A stretch of DNA of 45,817 nucleotides, taken from assembly GCA_016281255.1 (NCBI GenBank), contig JAEEIG010000209.1:1-45817 (forward strand), given 5' to 3'. The stretch is from Bacteroidales bacterium (GTDB lineage: Bacteria > Bacteroidota > Bacteroidia > Bacteroidales > WCHB1-69). Each line of letters starts with the position of its first letter. Within the stretch, counting starts at the first letter, position 1. Positions 7,801 through 15,388 of this stretch are shown here, in pieces. A program made the translations under genes and the position numbers. The notes under the pieces were generated by a model. That model did no database searches. It was not told the origin of the DNA and saw nothing but the letters and a program-made list of their open reading frames with translations.

Positions 7801-9623
7801 AAACTCGCGAAGGCATAGCGGCGGCATTGCTGGCTACCGGAATGTATATGGGCGAAAGCAATGTGGCGGCGCAAAAGGACGGATATGCCCTGTCCAGCAT
7901 CATCAACAGCCGTATCAATGCCGCCATGGCGAATTCCAATGTCGGAAAAATCGTCGATATTGATATCAGTAGCGGACAAACCGAACATGCGTCCGGCAAG
8001 ACCAATGACATGAATATCGCCATCAGCAAGTCCCTGTTCAATGACAAACTGCGCATTACGGTCGGCTCCACTATCTCCGACAACCCGGAGGTCAATAAAG
8101 CCAACGGTTTGCTCAGTCGTATTTCGGCAGACTATAAGCTGACCCAGTCGGGCAACGTCTATCTGCGTTTGTTCTCACAGCGCGATTATGACAATATCTT
8201 TGAAGGCGAACTCAACAAGTCCGGTATAGGCGCTGCGTTTACCAAGCAATGGAAACATTACCGATTCATGCCTTCTTTGGGCGATTCCGTCCTGCGCACA
8301 TACAATCTCACAGCGGATGCGGACGTCGCTTATCGTTCCAACAACAGCATCGGTCCCAACCTCACCCTCGCCCATTCGATGCGGAACCTCCTGGGGCGCG
8401 GCGAGACTTTCGCGTTCAAGGGCTATGGGGCGTACTATTGGTCGCTGCGCGAACGGCATCCGGGAGACCCGAAAACAACCAACACCTACAAATTCGGCAT
8501 CGATGTCGCGCTCATCTTCCCGTATCTGCACTGGGTAGGCGACCATAATCCCGACGGCGACACGCGCTACCGAGTAGGTTACAAGTATGAGAACATAGCA
8601 GGTGGTTACGGTGTTCACAAGTTCTCCGGCGCCTTTTCGTATTTCATCCGCAAGTCCGGTTATGTCACGCATGTCTTCACCCCTGCCTCGCTCTCCGTGG
8701 TCAGAGTGAAGGCCGAGTCGCCTGATCTGATTAATGTTGCGGCAAACCGTCCGGAACTCCTCAAACTGCTTTACGGAAACGAGTTCATCCCCTCCATCGG
8801 CTATGGAATCACCTATAGTGATTACCGCTCCAAACGGAAAGTCAACACCATGATTGACTTTGAAGTCAAAGAAGCGGGTAATCTGACTAACGCCATCTAC
8901 TGCATCTTTGGTCACAAATGGAGCGAGCATGACAAAGAAATCGCCCATATCCCCTACGACCAGTTTGTCAGGGTGACAGCCGAACTGTGGAACAAGTTCA
9001 ACCTGACGGATCGAATATGCATCGCAACGCGTCTTTTCGCAGGTGCCAATATACCGATGGGTAACTCCTTCGAATCCGCCCCGCTTTCCGAAGCCTTCTA
9101 TGCCGGTGGCCCCAACAGTTTGCGAGCCTCCGAACCATACGCTTACGGACCGGGAAATTTCCATAGCACCAAATATAACCAGAACTTTTTCCATGCCGGG
9201 GATATAAAACTCGAAGCCAACTTCGAGCTGCGCTTCCCTCTCGTATGGAAAATCAACGGCGCCGTCTTCGTCGATGCCGGCAACGTATGGAACTGGTATA
9301 ACATCTCCGACGTCCTCAACAGCGAAGAATATGAGTTGTTTGTCGAAAGAATGGGGATAACGGAAGAATTGCAAAACGGAATCATCGGGAATCCGAATAT
9401 CGCGAAGCAGATAGCCTTAGGTACAGGCGCAGGACTCCGACTCGACATCGACGGACTCGTTATTCGCTTGGACTTGGGCATTGGCATCCACGCGCCTTAC
9501 CAGACATACAAATACACCAAAGAGGGCACGCCTGACCTCACACGACCGATCAACACCTACTACAACATGCCTTCTGTTCTGGATGGCCTGCGCTTCAACT
9601 TCAGCATAGGCTACCCGTTCTAA
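4821..9623 (+). CDS. TamB-like protein fused to an Omp85/TamA-type outer-membrane barrel
   Basis: This 1600-residue protein starts at a GTG with an SD-like AAAGGAG 10 nt upstream. Residues ~8-35 form one membrane anchor (LLWKIPCILLGVILGLVLLL). Residues ~40-1140 are long, beta-rich and TamB/AsmA-like. The TamB C-terminal domain (DUF490 type) lies around 870-1140, with NGSLGQTILDLSAS and a tail YLRLFSQRDYDNIF typical of Bacteroidetes TamB ends. After this point, residues ~1150-1600 look like an Omp85 barrel of the TamL/TamA kind: IGPNLTLAHSMRNLLGRGE, the loop-6-like AGGPNSLRASEP, FVDAGNVWNW, and a last strand GLRFNFSIGYPF ending in Phe, as in outer-membrane beta-signals. No POTRA domains are evident. 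In known systems TamB (inner membrane) and TamA/TamL (outer membrane) are separate proteins that help insert outer-membrane proteins or move lipids. Here one chain could span the envelope. The reading frame is open throughout. Confidence 0.85.
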   Translation: MSKKSLLWKIPCILLGVILGLVLLLLITVTVILVSPKARTAVLQKCVEMVNERTDLNVDLGRLYLSPFHHSPMILYRAYKGEEDLPLHIEIDSLYVGHRGQDTLIYVHGLRLQGCMKKPGAGVSKDDFLARTIVVDQLLLDQTTLHSDTLIEAVGIDAIVKHLHIKSPGLNIAKGDYPLHGLKLSDAFVGIALRDTESDTEDTTSTPMAFEIPDGELRNVRFVLNPMGLDLRAGSLTTNVLADVGGNLYDARRLNIGNASLTLGTLHLPFDTIYGDARVDLNTDLINSNRLFVQSDAFGAKADLTATTLDLETMRVDLAGNADYQGNKANLRGFYDIDDELYDMLVNVEQVNLNPFLQDKALVLLAGEIHAQGKGIDPHSPAMKCKVAMNLTRCIYNQIDVSGLALDAELANKTVAGNLHLPVTMTDRDLQLKAETEHQFRVSDFFTPKRMSVDYHTQMKDVVAHIAGDDFDIDTLNLDFTTDTTTSLYLATQGLVIDAQSPMHALRLVDEVQPLLGVVADTAFVNPIVSLQDLTLLDTLQRLIPNLQAAITLTEGSPVQAIIERAGLDINELTMLLKSDSLQSDLALDVSIPNIEPADDSTGLHLPPTAATLLVNMAEGKTTASLTVNANITDGVMSVNSLCTDATLQLDLERNGRKLSGTGHLTLDSLEYDNMNLENRTADIWIMPSEQYENAIRADIRLDDIPLELVNSILDREDIDLYGAARARATADGLPAQLDLSAEVLPLDVSAHYKPYDVQLNLGETPITMEHNHVKLKDVRIYSVNGSYLALNGGLDLNTMLLDVDLTADNFAPLELLPDGPVPVYGNLETDVRGRVTGPLDSIHADVDVTVLPTTDLTYPIDEKNLAQFKPHGTVNIQYNTTDGELNYGGTIHVDEGLVRFSPKLYPMIPFHVDSGSHVTLNGSLGQTILDLSASQQVKADVQSAGEETRRVTFNTGVRVNGILDSVGLNAIGFFLEAPGDETITRELASMDEETREGIAAALLATGMYMGESNVAAQKDGYALSSIINSRINAAMANSNVGKIVDIDISSGQTEHASGKTNDMNIAISKSLFNDKLRITVGSTISDNPEVNKANGLLSRISADYKLTQSGNVYLRLFSQRDYDNIFEGELNKSGIGAAFTKQWKHYRFMPSLGDSVLRTYNLTADADVAYRSNNSIGPNLTLAHSMRNLLGRGETFAFKGYGAYYWSLRERHPGDPKTTNTYKFGIDVALIFPYLHWVGDHNPDGDTRYRVGYKYENIAGGYGVHKFSGAFSYFIRKSGYVTHVFTPASLSVVRVKAESPDLINVAANRPELLKLLYGNEFIPSIGYGITYSDYRSKRKVNTMIDFEVKEAGNLTNAIYCIFGHKWSEHDKEIAHIPYDQFVRVTAELWNKFNLTDRICIATRLFAGANIPMGNSFESAPLSEAFYAGGPNSLRASEPYAYGPGNFHSTKYNQNFFHAGDIKLEANFELRFPLVWKINGAVFVDAGNVWNWYNISDVLNSEEYELFVERMGITEELQNGIIGNPNIAKQIALGTGAGLRLDIDGLVIRLDLGIGIHAPYQTYKYTKEGTPDLTRPINTYYNMPSVLDGLRFNFSIGYPF

Positions 9624-9646
9624 TGGAAAAAATCAGAAGTCGCCGG

Positions 9647-10303
9647 CTACAATTGTTTTAATTTCTGGATTGTCTCTTCGGGATTCTCAGATTTGAAAAC
9701 CGCGTTGCCAGCCACCACCGCGTCGGCACCGGCAGCAATGATGTCCGCGATATTGTCCGCGTTTACGCCGCCATCCACTTCGATGAGGGCGTTGGACTTG
9801 TTGCGCGAAATCATCTTGCGCAGCTCCGTGATGCGATGCAGCGACCGCTGGATGAACTTTTGACCGCCAAAGCCGGGATTCACCGACATAATCAACACCA
9901 AATCAAGGTCTTGAATAATGTCCTCAAGTCCTGAAACGGGGGTGTGAGGGTTCAGAGCGACACCCGCCAGCATGTCGTGCTCCTTGATTTGCGCAATTGT
10001 GCGATGCAAATGCGTGCAAGCTTCCCAATGGACGGTCAGCATGTCGCAACCTATCTCCTTGAAAATCTGTATGTAACGTTCAGGTTGGACAATCATCAAA
10101 TGGGTATCCAACGGTTTCTCCGCCAACTTGCGCACAGACTTGATGACCGGCATCCCGAAGGAGATATTCGGCACGAAAACACCGTCCATCACGTCCAAAT
10201 GGATCCAATCGGCATCGGAACGGTTCAGCATCTGTATCTCTTCGCCCAAGCGGTTAAAGTCCGCTGACAACAATGAAGGGGCTATAATTGGTTTTATACT
10301 CAT
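9647..10303 (-). CDS. rpe: Ribulose-phosphate 3-epimerase
   Basis: This 218-residue cytoplasmic TIM-barrel enzyme interconverts ribulose 5-phosphate and xylulose 5-phosphate in the pentose phosphate pathway. Family motifs are clear: IAPSLLSADF at the N-terminus, the metal-site HLDVMDGVFVPN, THLMIVQPE, LIMSVNPGFGGQKF (phosphate loop region) and IEVDGGVNADN near the end. Its length is normal. It converges on the tamB-like gene with 23 bp between stops. A TATTTTTG element lies ~20 bp upstream of the start, so it probably has its own promoter. The xylulose 5-phosphate link is of interest because xylA lies elsewhere in the window. Confidence 0.97.
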   Translation of the reverse strand: MSIKPIIAPSLLSADFNRLGEEIQMLNRSDADWIHLDVMDGVFVPNISFGMPVIKSVRKLAEKPLDTHLMIVQPERYIQIFKEIGCDMLTVHWEACTHLHRTIAQIKEHDMLAGVALNPHTPVSGLEDIIQDLDLVLIMSVNPGFGGQKFIQRSLHRITELRKMISRNKSNALIEVDGGVNADNIADIIAAGADAVVAGNAVFKSENPEETIQKLKQL

Positions 10304-10322
10304 AATCGATTTTTTCAGGCCG

Positions 10323-10330
10323 CAAAAATA
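10323..10330 (-). promoter_or_regulatory. -7 promoter element for rpe
   Basis: The minus strand reads TATTTTTG (plus-strand CAAAAATA), the Bacteroidetes -7 consensus, 20 bp upstream of the rpe ATG. I do not see a convincing -33 TTG. The element lies between rpe and the GH3 stop codon. Confidence 0.55.
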
Positions 10331-10351
10331 CGAAATGTTCAGGTATCATGT

Positions 10352-12481
10352 TCAGAATTTTACTTCCAGCACTTTGTCTGCATATTGAAACACGAAAGGC
10401 CCGGAAGAACGTTCAAATTGTTGTCTGTTTTCTGAAAACATTTTGAAGAAATCGTCATCAATATTAAATGTAACCCAAACAGACTGGCCCGCAGGGATAC
10501 CGACACGCTCGAAGCCCACCAAGGTTTTTACAGGCCCCCGGGTATCTCCTTTATTGGTCAGGTAGAGTTGCGCCACCTCCTCGCCATCGCGATCGCCGAC
10601 ATTATCTATCCGGTAGGTGAATGTTCTGGCATCGGGGTCGAATTTGCCGTCCGAATACTTGAAATCGGTGTAACTCAGTCCATACCCGAAAGGATAGAGC
10701 GGATCTTCCGCGATATAGCGATAGGTACGGCCTGTCATTTCATAATCCTCGAAAGGAGGAAGAATATTCTCCGAACTATAGAACGTCACGGGCAGCTTTC
10801 CGCTGGGATTCACATCGCCGAAAAGCACCTCTGCCATGGCTGTGCCCGCCGCCTGACCGCCGTACCACGCAGCCAATACCGCCTCGGCATTTTGGTCTTC
10901 CCAGTCCAAAGCTACGGCGCCACCGGAGCACAGCACAAACACGAGAGGTTTACCCATTTTTTTGATTCTTTTCATCATATCTTCCTGAACACGAGGCAAT
11001 TCGATAGAAGTTCTATCGCCACCGTGGAAACCTTCCAGTTCCACCTTCAACTCCTCGCCCTCCAACTCCGGGGAGAGACCGCCGACAAAAATCACCAAAT
11101 CGCACGAAGCAATCTGCTCATCGAAATCGTCTGGCACACGGTAATTCCTGTCCACATGGTGGCAGGCGGTATCAAAGTATAATACCGGACGCTGATTGTC
11201 AGGAAACTGGTCTAAATAGCGCATGATGCCTTCGTAGTAGGTGACAGCGTGACGCGGAGTACCGTTATAGTTGCCGCACAACATCACCGAATCTGCCGCA
11301 TTGGGCCCGATAATCGCGATTTTTTGGTACTTTTGAGGTCTTAACGGCAAAAAATGATCGTTGTTGTGCAACAACACGATGCTTCTTTGGGCCATTTGGA
11401 GTGCCATTTGGTCAAATCGGGTCGTATTGGGGTTGGCGCGATAGGGTTGTTCCGGGTCGAACATTCCCAACTCCAGCCGGGCTTTCAACACTTTCAGCAC
11501 GTGGGCATCGATAACATCTATTGATATAAGTCCCTGTTCCACAGCCTCTTTCAGTGCATTGAGGCCACTACCGCACTCCAAATCGACGACAGAGCCGAAA
11601 GCGGCAGCAGCGGCATCTGCAGCAGTGGCATGCGTCTTGTGCCGCGGTATCACCGTGTCGCGCTCCCAACAGTCGTTCAAAGCCCAGCAGTCTGTGACAA
11701 ACAGCCGGTCATAGCCCCATTGTTCGCGCAATATGTTCACCAAAAGATTCTTGTTGGTGCAACAAGGGGCACCGTTCAGCCGGTTGTATCCGCACATGAC
11801 CATGCCCACCTCCGTGTTTTTCACAATATACTGAAAAGCAGGCAAATAGGTGGTCCACATATCCCGATTGCTCACCTTGGCATCGAAAGAATGACGATCT
11901 GCCTCCGGACCGCTATGGACCGCAAAATGCTTGATACATGCCAGTGCCTTATAGCGACCGTTCGTTTTCTGTTGCAATCCGTTCACACAGGCCGCGCCCA
12001 TGCGAGCGGTCAAATAGGGGTCTTCGCCATAGGTCTCCATCCCCCTTCCCCAGCGCGGGTCGCGGAAAATGTTGATATTGGGGGCAAAGAAGGTAAGCCC
12101 GGTATAGTCGTCATACTCGCCGGCCTTCTGAGACTGATAATACTTCATCCGCGCCTCGTCGGCCACCATACCAAACATCTTTCCCACCATCCTGTCGTCG
12201 AAAGTCGCCGCCAGCGCCGTGGGCATCGGATAGACAGTCGCATATCCGTTGCGCGCCACACCATGCAACGCCTCATTCCACCAGCTGTATGCCGGAATCC
12301 CCAAACGCTCAACCGCGGGATTGTGATGCTCCATCATTCCCAACTTCTCGTCCAAGGTGAGCTGTTTCAGAAGCAGTTGCGCACGCTCGTCTATGGAAAG
12401 GTCCGGATTGCGGAAATCCTGCTGCGCAAAACTGAAAAGAAAACCGAAAAATAGGATAACGCCTATAAAATATCTCTTCAT
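10352..12481 (-). CDS. Glycoside hydrolase family 3 protein (beta-glucosidase/beta-xylosidase type)
   Basis: The protein has 709 residues and starts with a signal peptide (MKRYFIGVILFFGFLFSFAQ), so it is exported to the periplasm or beyond. It has the GH3 layout: N-terminal TIM-barrel domain (PAYSWWNEALHGVAR, INIFRDPRWGRGMETYGEDP, IKHFAVHSGPE), an alpha/beta domain (IAIIGPNAADS, VFVGGLSPELEGEE) and a C-terminal FnIII-like domain (YPFGYGLSYTDF). The likely nucleophile is the Asp in LFVTDCWAL near residue 260. GH3 enzymes release terminal glucose, xylose or related sugars from oligosaccharides. The sequence style is closest to the beta-xylosidase branch, but substrate cannot be fixed by eye. 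Only 1 bp separates it from the upstream T9SS protein, so the two are very probably co-transcribed. It has no T9SS sorting domain itself. Confidence 0.92.
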   Translation of the reverse strand: MKRYFIGVILFFGFLFSFAQQDFRNPDLSIDERAQLLLKQLTLDEKLGMMEHHNPAVERLGIPAYSWWNEALHGVARNGYATVYPMPTALAATFDDRMVGKMFGMVADEARMKYYQSQKAGEYDDYTGLTFFAPNINIFRDPRWGRGMETYGEDPYLTARMGAACVNGLQQKTNGRYKALACIKHFAVHSGPEADRHSFDAKVSNRDMWTTYLPAFQYIVKNTEVGMVMCGYNRLNGAPCCTNKNLLVNILREQWGYDRLFVTDCWALNDCWERDTVIPRHKTHATAADAAAAAFGSVVDLECGSGLNALKEAVEQGLISIDVIDAHVLKVLKARLELGMFDPEQPYRANPNTTRFDQMALQMAQRSIVLLHNNDHFLPLRPQKYQKIAIIGPNAADSVMLCGNYNGTPRHAVTYYEGIMRYLDQFPDNQRPVLYFDTACHHVDRNYRVPDDFDEQIASCDLVIFVGGLSPELEGEELKVELEGFHGGDRTSIELPRVQEDMMKRIKKMGKPLVFVLCSGGAVALDWEDQNAEAVLAAWYGGQAAGTAMAEVLFGDVNPSGKLPVTFYSSENILPPFEDYEMTGRTYRYIAEDPLYPFGYGLSYTDFKYSDGKFDPDARTFTYRIDNVGDRDGEEVAQLYLTNKGDTRGPVKTLVGFERVGIPAGQSVWVTFNIDDDFFKMFSENRQQFERSSGPFVFQYADKVLEVKF

Positions 12482-12482
12482 C

Positions 12483-14240
12483 TTATTGAATGATCAACTT
12501 TTTTGTCAAAAACTGTTTTTTATATTGAAATGTGATTATATAAATCCCTTTTTGAAGATGATTGGTGTTGATGTTCTGAATTCCAGGGGTGACCATGCCG
12601 TTCATCACCGTTTTTCCGTCAGTAGTAAGCATTGTCCAAGCAAATTCCTCGTCTGTCGGATTGTCTATCGTGAAATAGCCTTGCGTAACCGGATTCGGAG
12701 TCAGGTTAATTTTCGTTAATTCGTTCTCGGGAACATCACCTCCAATAATGACATGTACCACGTAAGTGCGGGTAGATTGATGGGGTGTAGCAGCTGTATA
12801 GAGCACATTATAATTAATATAATCACCCAAAAAGTCCTGAGCTTCAGCCTCGTCAGGTGTGACAGTCACATACAAAGGTTTGGTAATGGTCGGATAAATA
12901 TGCCTCAAATCAGGAATCACGCATCCCACATAAAAGAATATAGAATCATCATCCGTGATTTCGCCAAACATGTCCCCATAGGTAAAAAGTGCCTCTGGAT
13001 TGTTTTCCATAAGAAAGTCAAAACCCATAATTTCGGGCTCTATCACATATATTGGCTGAAAACTGACTAATCCGTACGACGGGTTGTCCACCTGATGGAA
13101 AATCACCGCTTCGGCAGCCGCTTCATTGTCGCAACCCCAATAATTGCCCACGGCATCCATATTGCTGTTGGCATTGTTATACAACTCGTATTCAACCCCA
13201 TTGTTTCCGTTGTTATACAGTACGTTATAACCTGGATCTTCAACCGTACCCATATCCACATGATGATAATAAATAGCCGTAACCCCCCAAAGGTTGCCCG
13301 TGATGAGGTTGTGACGAAGTTTGGCAGCACATGTCGTGTCGGAACCATAAATGCTAATTCCGCTGCCTCCATTGTTCGGTGTTACCTCTAAGTTGTTGTC
13401 AATGAATTGATTATTGACAATATCTGCGGAAATGCGAGTTCCGTTCTGCGTGTAACCGTAGCGATTGTTTATAATCACATTGTCCTTTAACAGCACCTTC
13501 GTGACGTTTTGATTGCTCATGTTCATAATGCCGATACCTCCTGACATATTGCTGGCCACGCCCTCAATACGGTTGCCAATGATACGTATGGTGTCGGTCG
13601 TGCCAGGGCCAATATTGATTTGAGGCGTATTGGCATTTCCTAAAACATTGTTATAGAATACGTTATTGGAAATTGTCGGACATCCGTCCGCGTTCACAGC
13701 CGACTGGAGAGCGCACGCCTGATTGTCATGGAAATAGCTGTTTTGAATCACGGGATGGCAATTCATGTAGCTGATCACATGATTGGAAAAGTGGTCGAAT
13801 TCGCAGGAATCTATTAGCACAGGAGTATTAATCAACGTGATACGTTGACAATATTGGACATGAATCTTCGAAAGGGTGCTGAAACCCGCATCCTCGATGA
13901 ACATGTCAAAGTAATTGCTTTGCGTGGCATCCCCCTGAATGAGCAACGGCTGGGTCCGTTCTTGCGTTTGCAAAGAGCCTAAAATGGTGATTGACACCCC
14001 GTTGTCCACCAAAATATATTCATCGTCAGCCTCCAACAACAACGTATCATTCGGTTCAAGCGTTACATTCTGCATGATTCTGAAATGGTGCGGAGTTGTT
14101 ATTTGGATGGCGCCAGGCAGAATATTGGAAAGCGAAGTCAAGGTGTACAAGCCACCGCTTCTATAGCCCGAAGGCTGTGCAACTGTTTGAAAAACAAGCA
14201 CTATCAGCAAACAAATGGATAAAAATCTTTTCATAATCAC
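12483..14240 (-). CDS. Secreted parallel beta-helix protein with T9SS type A sorting domain
   Basis: This 585-residue protein begins with a signal peptide (MKRFLSICLLIVLVFQTVAQ; either MIMKR or MKR may be the start). The middle, roughly residues 60-400, has short Asn- and Ile-rich repeats such as IQNSYFHDN, ISNNVFYNN, LKDNVIINNR and IVNNQFIDNN. This is the pattern of right-handed parallel beta-helix (PbH1/NosD-like) proteins that often bind or cleave polysaccharides. The last ~75 residues are a typical T9SS sorting domain: LTPNPVTQGYFTI, then MLTTDGKTVMNG, then GIYIITFQYKKQFLTKKLIIQ. It should be carried across the outer membrane by type IX secretion and attached to the surface or released. 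No catalytic residues are obvious. It is first in a likely operon with the GH3 gene. Confidence 0.88.
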   Translation of the reverse strand: MIMKRFLSICLLIVLVFQTVAQPSGYRSGGLYTLTSLSNILPGAIQITTPHHFRIMQNVTLEPNDTLLLEADDEYILVDNGVSITILGSLQTQERTQPLLIQGDATQSNYFDMFIEDAGFSTLSKIHVQYCQRITLINTPVLIDSCEFDHFSNHVISYMNCHPVIQNSYFHDNQACALQSAVNADGCPTISNNVFYNNVLGNANTPQINIGPGTTDTIRIIGNRIEGVASNMSGGIGIMNMSNQNVTKVLLKDNVIINNRYGYTQNGTRISADIVNNQFIDNNLEVTPNNGGSGISIYGSDTTCAAKLRHNLITGNLWGVTAIYYHHVDMGTVEDPGYNVLYNNGNNGVEYELYNNANSNMDAVGNYWGCDNEAAAEAVIFHQVDNPSYGLVSFQPIYVIEPEIMGFDFLMENNPEALFTYGDMFGEITDDDSIFFYVGCVIPDLRHIYPTITKPLYVTVTPDEAEAQDFLGDYINYNVLYTAATPHQSTRTYVVHVIIGGDVPENELTKINLTPNPVTQGYFTIDNPTDEEFAWTMLTTDGKTVMNGMVTPGIQNINTNHLQKGIYIITFQYKKQFLTKKLIIQ

Positions 14241-14257
14241 TCTATTTTTTCAACGGG

Positions 14258-14265
14258 CAAAGGTA
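14258..14265 (-). promoter_or_regulatory. -7 promoter element for the T9SS beta-helix/GH3 operon
   Basis: The minus strand reads TACCTTTG (plus-strand CAAAGGTA) 18-25 bp upstream of the beta-helix gene's start. It matches the Bacteroidetes -7 consensus. The -33 region is not clear. Confidence 0.6.
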
Positions 14266-14298
14266 CTAAAAATGAGAAATCTCTTTTTCGAGCAGGTG

Positions 14299-14338
14299 CA
14301 AAAAAGAATGGCCGGGCAGTATTGACCCCCGGCCATTC
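14299..14338 (-). terminator. Rho-independent terminator after the LytTR regulator gene
   Basis: An 11-bp perfect stem (GAATGGCCGGG / CCCGGCCATTC) with an 11-nt loop is followed on the minus strand by a run of six T. It lies 27 bp after the regulator's stop codon and isolates that gene from the T9SS operon. Confidence 0.85.
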
Positions 14339-14365
14339 TTCCTTCCGATAAGGATGCGTTCTTCT

Positions 14366-15124
14366 TCATTGTTTGAAAAACTCCATAATCGGCTTTTTGA
14401 ACGACCTCGAAATCTCAAAATGAGTCTCTTTGTCAATGATTATCCGATTATTTTCTATCCCCATGACCTTGTCCAGATTAACCACCACTGATTTGTTGAT
14501 TTTTTGGAACGTTGACTGGGGAAACTTTGTGTGAAACACTTTCAGATTGCTTCGGAAAAATCTGTTTGAACCGTCTTCAAAATGCACGGAAATATGATTT
14601 CCCACCTTTTTCATAAAAAGGACATGTTCGAACACGATTCTCACTGACTCTTCTTTTCGCGAACCCATGATAAAGATGGATTTCGCAGCAGACTCATTGA
14701 CCGCATATTTCGCGTTCTCCTCCTCCACCCGACGGATGATTTTATGATTCATCTTGCTGTATGCGCCGTAGATGTTCAAAATCTTTCCCATTATGCTATT
14801 CATCTCACGCTCTGTAAAAGGGTTGTGAAAAATATCAAAAAAACCTATTTTCAGATAATGTTTGATTCGTTTTGTGTTCATTTTGTCACACAATCCGACG
14901 ATAAAAGGCGGTTTTCTGATATCGTGCAACACCTCCGCATACGACAAATCCAAGAAAAAAATCATGGGACGATGATGATTCAGACACTCAATCGCTTCAG
15001 CCGCACTGCGGCATACAAAAGCTATATTTATTGAGTAATACCTTGATAATAAGTCCTTTAATTGGGTTACTCTGGTTTCGTTTTCACTGAGAATAATAAC
15101 TTCGTAATATTTATTTGATACCAT
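14366..15124 (-). CDS. LytTR-type response regulator with degenerate receiver domain
   Basis: The 252-residue protein has a receiver-like N-terminal half (1-~120) and a C-terminal LytTR DNA-binding domain (~150-252: HVLFMKKVGNHISVHFEDG, FQKINKSVVVNLDKV, ISRSFKKPIMEFF). LytTR regulators bind direct repeats upstream of target genes. In the receiver, an Asp at about residue 59 (FFLDLSYAEV) can occupy the phosphorylation position. The acidic pair normally after strand 1 is replaced by SENE, and the conserved Lys of the KPF motif is Asn (HNPF). It may therefore work without ordinary phosphorylation. No histidine kinase is adjacent. It is a single-gene unit, followed by a strong terminator. Confidence 0.85.
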   Translation of the reverse strand: MVSNKYYEVIILSENETRVTQLKDLLSRYYSINIAFVCRSAAEAIECLNHHRPMIFFLDLSYAEVLHDIRKPPFIVGLCDKMNTKRIKHYLKIGFFDIFHNPFTEREMNSIMGKILNIYGAYSKMNHKIIRRVEEENAKYAVNESAAKSIFIMGSRKEESVRIVFEHVLFMKKVGNHISVHFEDGSNRFFRSNLKVFHTKFPQSTFQKINKSVVVNLDKVMGIENNRIIIDKETHFEISRSFKKPIMEFFKQ

Positions 15125-15223
15125 ATCTTATTTTTTTTATTGTAAAAATACATAATTTATGCATACGAAAATGATTTTCCGCAACAAAAGTGACCAACTG
15201 CTATTTAAGGTCCCTTTTTTTGC

Positions 15224-15248
15224 CATAAAAAAGGTAAAAATTACCTTT
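15224..15248 (-). terminator. Possible AT-rich terminator after the GT2 gene
   Basis: AAAGGTAA / TTACCTTT pair around a 3-nt loop, and on the minus strand the stem runs into a T-rich tail. It lies ~140 bp beyond the GT2 stop and before the LytTR gene. The stem is weak (few GC pairs), so confidence is modest. The rest of 15125..15388 shows nothing else. Confidence 0.4.
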
Positions 15249-15388
15249 ATATGAATAAAAACAGCATTTTGCCATTTTCACTGTACAATCGGCAATGATT
15301 GGTGTGGAAGATCCATTTTTGTATCATATCCGACAAAAAAACATGTATATCGTGCATTATTATACTCATGACGTTCTTATTCGTTGTG

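Noticed and set aside
8175-9374. 399-aa minus-strand ORF inside the tamB-Omp85 gene
   Set aside because: It is antisense to a well-supported reading frame and has no recognisable motif.
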